Assembly (NCBI GenBank): GCA_021776145.1
Contig: JAJFGM010000471.1
Location: 1-5,574 of the forward strand
DNA: 5,574 nucleotides
Direction of reading: 5' to 3'
From: Kiloniellaceae bacterium
GTDB lineage: Bacteria; Pseudomonadota; Alphaproteobacteria; Kiloniellales; Kiloniellaceae
The first letter of the stretch is position 1; each line of letters starts with the position of its first letter. Of this stretch, positions 1-5,016 are shown piece after piece. The position numbers and the translations under genes are program-made. The notes beneath the pieces are model-generated. The model was not told the DNA's origin. It saw nothing but the letters and a program-made list of their open reading frames with translations, and made no database searches.

Positions 1-1
1 T

Positions 2-871
2 ATCGTCGAGGTCGGTCAACTGCTCTTCCGCCTCGACGAGTCGCGCTTCCGCATCGAACTCGGGCAAAAGCAGGCGGCGTTGGAGTCGGCGCGCCAGGAG
101 GTCGAGACCCTGCGCTCGCTCTATCGGCAGAAGACCGCCGAACTGCGCGCCGCGAAAGAAGAAATCGCCTATTACGACGGCGAATACAGGCGCAACGAAC
201 GCCTCGTCAAGAAGGGCCACGTACCCGCCGCACAGTTCGAGGAAGCCAAACGCGACAGCCTGATGGCGCACCACCGGGTCGAGGCGATGCAACAGGACCT
301 ACACGGCGTGCTCGCCAGCCTCGGCGGCGACCCGGCGCGCGCGATCGACGAACACGCGCGTGTGCTGGCGGCGCGGAACGATCTGGAACAAGCCGGGCTC
401 GACCTCAGCCGCACCACGGTCATTGCCCGCTCCAAGGCCATAGTCTCCAACATCGACATGCAGATCGGCGAGTACGTCGAACTCGGCAAACCGGTCTTTA
501 GCCTGGTCGACGTCGAGAATTTTTGGGTCGAGGCCAACCTGAAGGAGACCGACCTTACCCATCTACGCCAGGGCCAGCCGGCCGAGATCGCGGTCGATGC
601 CTACCCGGACTATGTCTGGCGGGCCAAGGTCGTCGGCATCGCGCCGGCCACCGGCGCCGAATTCGCCCTGCTGCCGCCGCAGAACGCCTCGGGCAATTGG
701 GTCAAGGTCGTGCAGCGCCTGCCGGTGCGTCTGGCGATCGAGCGCGTTGCTGGAGAGCCGCCGCTGCGCGCCGGCATGAGCGTCAAGGTGAAGATCGACA
801 CCGGCGTCGAAATGGACCTGCCGGGACCGCAGCGCGCCGCCGTGGCCTCGATTCAGGCGCGGCAGCCCTGA
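2..871 (+). CDS. HlyD/EmrA-type efflux periplasmic adaptor (membrane fusion protein), 5' truncated
   Basis: Periplasmic adaptor that links an inner-membrane exporter to an outer-membrane channel. The reading frame is open from base 2, so the gene runs off the left edge; the internal TTG at 80 is not the start. The visible 289 residues begin with the end of the first lipoyl-like half (IVEVGQLLFRLDESRF, the usual 'G..LF.lD...' motif). A long charged, heptad-rich alpha-helical hairpin follows (about residues 17-138), then the second lipoyl half (VSNIDMQIGEYVELGKPVFSLVD) and a beta-barrel region containing FWVEANLKETDL. The C-terminal stretch GAEFALLPPQNASGNWVKVV is characteristic of the EmrA branch, as is RLPVRLAIE just after it. 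The missing N-terminus should carry the single membrane anchor. The second lipoyl half lacks the usual APxDG turn (see findings). The DHA2 antiporter gene follows after 61 bases on the same strand, the standard emrAB-like order. Family assignment is firm; the substrate is unknown. Confidence 0.93.
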   Translation: MVEVGQLLFRLDESRFRIELGQKQAALESARQEVETLRSLYRQKTAELRAAKEEIAYYDGEYRRNERLVKKGHVPAAQFEEAKRDSLMAHHRVEAMQQDLHGVLASLGGDPARAIDEHARVLAARNDLEQAGLDLSRTTVIARSKAIVSNIDMQIGEYVELGKPVFSLVDVENFWVEANLKETDLTHLRQGQPAEIAVDAYPDYVWRAKVVGIAPATGAEFALLPPQNASGNWVKVVQRLPVRLAIERVAGEPPLRAGMSVKVKIDTGVEMDLPGPQRAAVASIQARQP

Positions 872-882
872 CGGGCGCGACA

Positions 883-898
883 GTGCTTAGCCGAGCAC
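883..898 (+). other. Small intercistronic hairpin between adaptor and antiporter genes
   Basis: GTGCT and AGCAC form a perfect 5-bp stem around the 6-base loop TAGCCG, 12 bases after the adaptor stop codon. No T-run follows, so it is not a convincing intrinsic terminator. It could modestly protect or segment the operon mRNA, or be chance. Confidence 0.2.
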
Positions 899-932
899 CA
901 CTATTCCACCACGCATGCCAAGGCGGGAAACG

Positions 933-2456
933 ATGAGTGCCGCGGCGACCTTGAACGATCGCTCCAGACCGGAAACGGTCATGCAGCGGACGATGATCCT
1001 CCTGACCCTGACTTTCGTCACCATGCTTTATGCCATGACGGTGACCATCGCCAACGTATCGCTGCCGCAGATGCAGGGCTCGCTGTCGGCCACCCAGGAT
1101 CAGATCGCCTGGGTCGTCACCTTCAACATCGTCGCTACCGCCGTGGTCACGCCGACCGCCGGATGGCTGGCGACGCGGCTGGGGCGTCGGCGGGTGATGA
1201 TCCTTGCCGTTGTCGGCTTCGCTGTTGCCTCGATCCTTTGCGGCCTTGCCGGATCGGTGGAAGAACTGGTGCTCTATCGGATATTTCAGGGCGCCTTCGG
1301 GGCGCCGATGGTGCCGTTGTCGCAGGCCATCGTGCTGGACACCTACCCCAGGCGCCAGCACAACACCGTGACCGCCATCTGGGGCGTCGGTGTCATTCTC
1401 GGGCCGATCATTGCACCGGCTCTTGGTGGCGCCTTGAGCGAGGCCTACAGCTGGCGTTGGGTCTTTTTCATGATCGTGCCCTTTACCGTGGTCGCCTTGG
1501 TCGGGGTGCTCGCCTTCATCCGCGACCGCGAAGTCGGCAAGCCCGTGTGGATGGACTGGACCGGCTTTCTGGCACTGGCCGTGGCCATCGCGACCTTCCA
1601 GCTCATGCTCGATCGCGGTGAGCGCAACAACTGGTTCCAATCGACGGAAACACTCATCGAGGCCGGCATCGCCTTGGCCGCCGCCTGGGTTTTCATCACT
1701 CATTGCATCACAGCCGAAAAATCCTTCCTCAATCCGAAACTGCTACGTGACCGCAACTTTGCCCTCGGCCTGGTCATCGTGCTGCTTTTCGGCATGCTCA
1801 ACTTCACGCCGATTACCCTGCTGCCGAGCATGCTGCAGGACGTTCAAGGATATCCGGATTCGGTCATCGGCCTGATCCTTTCGGCCCGCGGTTTCGGCAC
1901 CTTCGTCGGTTTCGGCGTCATGATCTTCGCTGGCCGCCTCGACCCGCGCATTCCCATGGTGGCCGGTTTCGCATTGCAGGCCTGGGCGGGCTGGACCATG
2001 ACCGGCTTCGACGCCAACGTAACGTCCTGGGACGTGCTTTGGACGACGGGCGTGCAGGGTCTGGGTGTCGGCCTCTTGTGGGTGCCGCTCAGCATCGTCA
2101 CCTTCTCGACCCTGGCACCGGAGTTGGTGCCCGACGGTACCGCCTTCTTCCACCTGTTGCGCAACATCGGCAGCTCGATCCACATTTCGTTGTCGATCGC
2201 CCTGGTGGTGCGCGCTTCCAAGGAAACCTACGCCGGCTTGGCGGAGAATGTTTCGCCTTATAACGAGTCTTTCGATTTGCCCTGGGTGCGCGGCCAGTGG
2301 GGTATGGAAAGCCTCGGCGAGCTGAGCGCCCTGAGCAACGAGATCGGGCGCCAGGCAACCGTGGTCGGTTATCTCGACGCTTTTGTCTTTTTCTGGATCA
2401 CCGCTGCCCTGGCAATTCCCTTGGTCTTCCTCGTGCGGCGGCCGAAGCGCGATTAG
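933..2456 (+). CDS. DHA2-family (EmrB/QacA) MFS drug efflux permease, 14 TM
   Basis: Inner-membrane proton-coupled multidrug antiporter, expected to work with the adaptor encoded just upstream. I chose ATG 933 (507 residues) because AGGCGGG lies about 6 bases before it. The alternative ATG at 915 adds six residues (MPRRET) and has no visible ribosome-binding site. About 14 hydrophobic segments are spread over the protein, the normal number and length for DHA2. Visible family motifs: the TM1 block TVTIANVSLP (residues 36-45); the motif A loop GWLATRLGRRRV (77-88); the motif B-like YRIFQGAFGAPMVPLSQA in TM4 (115-132, with R116); and the antiporter motif C GVGVILGPIIAPALGG in TM5 (151-166). The segment SATQDQIAWVVTFNI is typical of the EmrB-like permease subunits. 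The conserved acidic residue of the TM1 motif (LDxTIANVA in EmrB) is Thr36 here. The C-terminus ends in a short basic tail (RRPKRD). Substrate unknown. Confidence 0.93.
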   Translation: MSAAATLNDRSRPETVMQRTMILLTLTFVTMLYAMTVTIANVSLPQMQGSLSATQDQIAWVVTFNIVATAVVTPTAGWLATRLGRRRVMILAVVGFAVASILCGLAGSVEELVLYRIFQGAFGAPMVPLSQAIVLDTYPRRQHNTVTAIWGVGVILGPIIAPALGGALSEAYSWRWVFFMIVPFTVVALVGVLAFIRDREVGKPVWMDWTGFLALAVAIATFQLMLDRGERNNWFQSTETLIEAGIALAAAWVFITHCITAEKSFLNPKLLRDRNFALGLVIVLLFGMLNFTPITLLPSMLQDVQGYPDSVIGLILSARGFGTFVGFGVMIFAGRLDPRIPMVAGFALQAWAGWTMTGFDANVTSWDVLWTTGVQGLGVGLLWVPLSIVTFSTLAPELVPDGTAFFHLLRNIGSSIHISLSIALVVRASKETYAGLAENVSPYNESFDLPWVRGQWGMESLGELSALSNEIGRQATVVGYLDAFVFFWITAALAIPLVFLVRRPKRD

Positions 2457-2691
2457 CCCGGAATTTCGTGAATCCGCCTGTGTAGGGATTATGAGGCGGT
2501 TTATCGGGGTTCTATGGGCCCATTCAGTTTGGCGGGCGTTGTTTTCGATGCCAAGGCGCCGACTGAGTTTGGAACGACGTGTGGAATGTTGATTTCAGGC
2601 ATGGTTACGGTTGCCGGACGGCCTGTGCCCAGCTGATTTGGGTTTACGGCGGCGGCGGTGCTATCCGAGCTTGACAGCTACCTCCGGGCTA
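2454..2691. repeat. 9-bp inverted repeat bracketing the convergent intergenic gap
   Basis: TAGCCCGGA at 2454-2462 and its exact reverse complement TCCGGGCTA at 2683-2691. Each copy starts with the TAG stop codon of the flanking gene (antiporter on plus, deacylase on minus), so both convergent genes end in the same nine bases. The spacing of 220 bases is too long for a simple terminator hairpin, though the ends could pair in a read-through transcript. This may be coincidence, since three of the nine bases are the stop codon itself. Confidence 0.45.
2457..2688. other. Convergent intergenic gap, no supported gene or terminator
   Basis: 232 bases between the tail-to-tail antiporter and deacylase genes. 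I see no stem followed by a T-run on either strand, so intrinsic termination is not evident. The best short reading frame is ATG 2514 to TGA 2636 (40 codons, GGGG five bases before the ATG), but its product resembles nothing I recognise. Base composition is somewhat less GC-rich than the neighbouring genes. It looks like ordinary or eroded spacer DNA. Confidence 0.5.
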
Positions 2692-3651
2692 GAGGAACTT
2701 TCCGAGCCGCACCGCCGTCTTGTCAGTTTCGAGCCGCCGCGACGGCATGATCAGCACGCAGTCGTCATGCGGGGTGCGGATCTCGCGGTTGCCATCCCGG
2801 GCAATGACCGTGCCGGCCGCAGCGATCGTTTCCATGCCGCGGTAGTCATCGACGAAGGCGAAGCCCTCGGTCTCGACAGTGACGGCCTGCACCACTTCGA
2901 TGGTCTTTTGCGGTCCCGGAGAGGGGCGGGCGGCCAGGACGCTGGCGCCGAAGCCGGGATCGACGGTCTTGGTCTCCCGCAGGAAGCGTAGGGCGACGTC
3001 GATGCTGCGCGGGCCGGCTTCGGCCTCCCAATGCTGACCGGCTTCGTAGAGCAGGGCGTTTTTGGGGCTGTCGGCGTTGCCGAAGCCGCCGTAGTCGCGC
3101 ATGCGGGTGCCTTCGGCGTGACCCCTGTCGGTGACGATCCATTCCGGCACGCCAATGCGGTGCGCCAGATCGCGGCCCTTTTTCAACGGGCCGGCCATCA
3201 TCAGCGGCGGCTGGGTGTGCTGCATGGAATGCAGGTCGAGCAGCAGGTCGACCTGTTCGACGATGGGGCGCACGGCGCGGGCGCGTTCCAGTTCGCGGCT
3301 CCGGGCGGCGCCGTCAAGCGAGCCGGACTGCCAGACACGGTTGAAATCCTGATCGAGCAGCCGCGAGGCCATCGGCTTGGCGGTATCGAAGCTGAGGTAC
3401 GCGGCGACGTTCATGAAGGCGAGGCTGAGCTTGCCGCGGCATGGCCGAACGTCCTGCTTGAACAGCCAATCCAGGGTCAAGGCGCCGCAGACTTCATTGC
3501 CGTGTACCAGGGCTGAAATCATCACATGCGGTCCGGGTTCCGCCGCTTCGAAAGTGGTGATCCACTCGACGCCAGTGTTGCCGGTCCTGTAAGGCCCGAT
3601 GTCGGGAAATTCGATCTCGATCGGGTAGTCGTCGTTGACGTTACGCGGCAC
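2689..3651 (-). CDS. Succinylglutamate desuccinylase/aspartoacylase (AstE/ASPA) family zinc deacylase
   Basis: Predicted cytoplasmic zinc-dependent hydrolase that removes an acyl group from an N-acyl amino acid or related amide (M14-like carboxypeptidase fold). The 320 residues match the usual length of AstE-type enzymes. Zinc ligands are visible as H50-x-x-E53 in ALVHGNEVCG and H141 in LLLDLHSMQHT. The substrate-binding signature D102-F-N-R105 sits in LLDQDFNRVW, and the likely catalytic glutamate is E203 in ALLYEAGQHW. The C-terminal part (about 215-320) is the family's beta-rich domain, ending in ETDKTAVRLGKFL. The start is GTG 3651: an in-frame TAG lies directly before it, and AAGGA at 3665-3661 is nine bases upstream. 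It lies 37 bases downstream of the LysR gene on the same strand, so the two are probably cotranscribed, and it is divergent from an ABC importer gene. AstE itself, aspartoacylase and the ectoine-pathway deacetylase DoeB all belong to this family, and the sequence does not tell which substrate applies. No other arginine-succinyltransferase pathway gene is in view. Confidence 0.9.
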   Translation of the reverse strand: MPRNVNDDYPIEIEFPDIGPYRTGNTGVEWITTFEAAEPGPHVMISALVHGNEVCGALTLDWLFKQDVRPCRGKLSLAFMNVAAYLSFDTAKPMASRLLDQDFNRVWQSGSLDGAARSRELERARAVRPIVEQVDLLLDLHSMQHTQPPLMMAGPLKKGRDLAHRIGVPEWIVTDRGHAEGTRMRDYGGFGNADSPKNALLYEAGQHWEAEAGPRSIDVALRFLRETKTVDPGFGASVLAARPSPGPQKTIEVVQAVTVETEGFAFVDDYRGMETIAAAGTVIARDGNREIRTPHDDCVLIMPSRRLETDKTAVRLGKFL

Positions 3652-3660
3652 CTAGGGAAT

Positions 3661-3665
3661 TCCTT
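3661..3665 (-). promoter_or_regulatory. Ribosome-binding site deciding the GTG start of the deacylase
   Basis: AAGGA read on the minus strand, nine bases before GTG 3651. Because a TAG codon immediately precedes that GTG in frame, no earlier start is possible. The site therefore fixes the start. Confidence 0.7.
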
Positions 3666-3688
3666 GATTGCGGTTCCAGGAAAGCGGC

Positions 3689-4729
3689 TCACGCCGGTCG
3701 CGAGTAGATGTCGTCGATACGGCAGTCGCGGGCAAACTCGACAAACTTCCGCGCCGCGGGCAACGGCAGCGGCGAGGCCGGCAGGACGAAACAAGTGAAA
3801 TAGGAAATGCGCGGCAGGAAGGGCCGAAAAACCAGGCTCTCGTCGTGATTGAGGGCGATGGGGAAAGGATTGAGAACGCCGATGCCGACACCTTCGCGCA
3901 CCAGTTCGCAGACCGAGGCCGAAGTCGAGGTTTCGATCGAAACCTCGGGCCGTACACCCTGCTCCGCGAACAGGCGATCGAGTTTCACCCGGGTCGGGAA
4001 GCGTCGCGTCAGAGCAACGAAGCGGCAGCCGTCGAAATCGCGCGGTTCCAAATGTGCCTTTTGCACAAGTGCATGACCGGCGGGCAAAACGACATGGGCG
4101 TCAGCGCGGCGCAGCGGCTCGATCAACAGGCCGACGTGCCGTGGCGGCTCATCACAGACACCGAGGTCCGCCTTGCCATCGGCGACGGAATGGACGACGT
4201 CGGTGGCGGTGCCGATCTCGAGTTGGATACGCTGGTCCGGGTTGAGGCCGGCAAAATCACCGATTACGCGGTGTAGGTATCGGTGCGCCAAAGTCGGTGG
4301 CGCGGCGATGCGCAGGGGTCGGATCGGGTCGGCCTTCCAGGGCTCGTTCTCGAGCCCGGCCAGGGTCTCGAAAATGGGCTCGATACGTTGGTTGAAGACG
4401 AGCGCCTCGGCGGTGGGGACCAGGCGTCCGCCGTTGCGGTTGAAAAGGGCACGCCCCAAGCGCGCTTCCAAGTGCCTCAGGGCCCGGCTGACCGCCGGTT
4501 GCGAGATCCCCAGGCGTGCCGCCGCCGCCGTTGTCTTCCCGGTCTGCACCACGGCATGCAAGACCTCAAGTTCACGCAAGCTGAGTTTGCTGCGCCCGAC
4601 AGTCTCGACGCCAGCCGCGGGTTCGCCGTCGCCCTGCGTCGCGGCTTGATTTATCGCCGCGCTCTCGGTCGCCAAGGTGTCGACTCTGTCCGTGGTCGAT
4701 GGCCTGTTGTTTTGCCCTGGGGGGTGCAA
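3689..4729 (-). CDS. LysR-type transcriptional regulator
   Basis: DNA-binding regulator, probably of its own operon and the divergent ABC importer gene. The winged helix-turn-helix spans about residues 50-109: LSLRELEVLHAVVQTGKTTA, then AARLGISQPAVSRALRHLEA, then LGRALFNRNGGRLVPTAEA. A linker helix follows, then the periplasmic-binding-protein-like effector domain (about 138-340) with the usual landmarks PLRIAAPPTLA, GKADLGVCDEPP and REGVGIGVLNPF. The start is uncertain. TTG 4729 gives 346 residues with a polar, probably disordered tail of about 47 residues before the domain, longer than the usual LysR. A second in-frame TTG at 4675 would shorten the tail by 18 residues. A third at 4579 falls at the edge of the first helix. 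GGAG lies 11 bases before TTG 4729 and is weak support; an in-frame TGA at 4757-4759 prevents any longer form. The deacylase gene follows 37 bases downstream. LysR proteins commonly repress themselves and activate a divergent promoter, which fits this layout. Confidence 0.92.
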   Translation of the reverse strand: MHPPGQNNRPSTTDRVDTLATESAAINQAATQGDGEPAAGVETVGRSKLSLRELEVLHAVVQTGKTTAAAARLGISQPAVSRALRHLEARLGRALFNRNGGRLVPTAEALVFNQRIEPIFETLAGLENEPWKADPIRPLRIAAPPTLAHRYLHRVIGDFAGLNPDQRIQLEIGTATDVVHSVADGKADLGVCDEPPRHVGLLIEPLRRADAHVVLPAGHALVQKAHLEPRDFDGCRFVALTRRFPTRVKLDRLFAEQGVRPEVSIETSTSASVCELVREGVGIGVLNPFPIALNHDESLVFRPFLPRISYFTCFVLPASPLPLPAARKFVEFARDCRIDDIYSRPA

Positions 4730-4748
4730 TGTTGACTGCGCTCCGCTG

Positions 4749-4781
4749 TTGGATATTCAAGTATGCAGATTTGGTATATCT
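4749..4781. promoter_or_regulatory. Candidate LysR operator: two imperfect inverted repeats
   Basis: Two dyads lie in the AT-rich part of the divergent control region. TTGGATATTCAA (4749-4760) is symmetric at 10 of 12 positions, and a T-N11-A pair (4747/4759) of the LysR-box type overlaps it. AGAT-N7-ATCT (4767-4781) has perfect 4-bp arms plus one further symmetric pair. Their centres are about 20 bp apart, near two helical turns. If the TATAAT at 4811 is used, the centres fall near -68 and -49, where LysR recognition and activation sites usually lie. Inferred from position and symmetry only. Confidence 0.4.
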
Positions 4782-4802
4782 AAATAGTAGGAAATAATAC
4801 AA
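4773..4802 (-). promoter_or_regulatory. Possible promoter for the lysR-deacylase operon
   Basis: Read on the minus strand, TTGTAT (4802-4797) and TATACC (4778-4773) are 18 bases apart and resemble a weak sigma-70 pair. The start would fall near 4766, giving a leader of about 37 bases to TTG 4729. The -10 element overlaps the AGAT-N7-ATCT dyad, which would suit autorepression. The match is weak, and AT-rich DNA makes such pairs easy to find. Confidence 0.25.
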
Positions 4803-4810
4803 ACACATAA

Positions 4811-4816
4811 TATAAT
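4811..4816 (+). promoter_or_regulatory. Consensus -10 hexamer for the ABC substrate-binding protein gene
   Basis: A perfect TATAAT sits in the AT-rich control region, 200 bases upstream of the substrate-binding protein ATG. No good -35 is present at 16-18 bases; the best is TAGGAA at 4788-4793, matching three of six. A strong -10 with a poor -35 is typical of activator-dependent promoters. The expected start near 4823 would give a leader of roughly 195 bases. Confidence 0.4.
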
Positions 4817-4873
4817 GGGTGGCAACCGCCGACCCAGACCGACAGTGAAAGAAACCGTGTTTGGATTGAATCG

Positions 4874-4980
4874 GTGAACGCCCTCTGGCTGATCAAGGTT
4901 CCCCTGGAACTGGCACGGGGAAGCGTTCTATTACTGGTATGAATCGGCGCCGCGCCCGCCGTGGATGTTCGAGGCGCTAA
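4874..4980 (+). other. Two overlapping mini-ORFs in the presumed 5' leader
   Basis: GTG 4874 to TGA 4942 encodes 22 residues with a hydrophobic run (LWLIKVPLELARGSVLLLV). Its stop overlaps ATG 4939 in the ATGA arrangement typical of translational coupling. The second frame, to TAA 4980, encodes MNRRRARRGCSRR, with seven arginines in thirteen codons. Neither has a good ribosome-binding site, and arginine-rich frames are common by chance in GC-rich DNA. They could be a leader peptide pair or nothing. Confidence 0.2.
4898..4922 (+). other. Mutually exclusive hairpins in the presumed 5' leader
   Basis: GTTCC (4898-4902) can pair with GGAAC (4906-4910) around a 3-base loop. Alternatively TTCCCC (4899-4904) can pair perfectly with GGGGAA (4917-4922) around a 12-base loop. 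The two stems share bases, so only one can form at a time, as in attenuators and riboswitches. No T-run follows, so a terminator form is not evident. Both lie inside the GTG 4874 mini-ORF. Confidence 0.25.
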
Positions 4981-5016
4981 GAACTAAGTCAAACAAAGAG
5001 CAGGGAGAAAGCAGGC

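Noticed and set aside
80..871. Adaptor gene starting at TTG 80
   Set aside because: The same frame is open back to base 2 and encodes a recognisable lipoyl segment, so the gene continues beyond the left edge.
783..1703. 306-codon minus-strand open frame opposite the antiporter gene
   Set aside because: Its product is His/Gly/Arg/Asp-rich with no domain; it is the antisense shadow of a clear DHA2 permease in GC-rich DNA.
2514..2636. 40-codon ORF in the convergent gap
   Set aside because: It has a modest GGGG before the ATG but no recognisable product and no operon context; not enough to call a gene.
3031..3516. Plus-strand frame opposite the deacylase gene
   Set aside because: The minus-strand deacylase has intact catalytic motifs; the plus frame is its shadow and has no recognisable features.
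3668..4276. 202-codon plus-strand frame opposite the LysR gene
   Set aside because: Shadow of the LysR effector domain; no family resemblance.
4817..4835. Hairpin GGGTGGC/GCC-G-ACCC as a terminator or operator
   Set aside because: The stem has a bulge, no T-run follows, and it straddles the inferred transcription start; most likely chance.
4815..4877. 20-codon ATG frame upstream of the GTG 4874 mini-ORF, overlapping it by GTGA
   Set aside because: Its ATG overlaps the TATAAT hexamer, so it would not be in the transcript from that promoter, and it has no ribosome-binding site.
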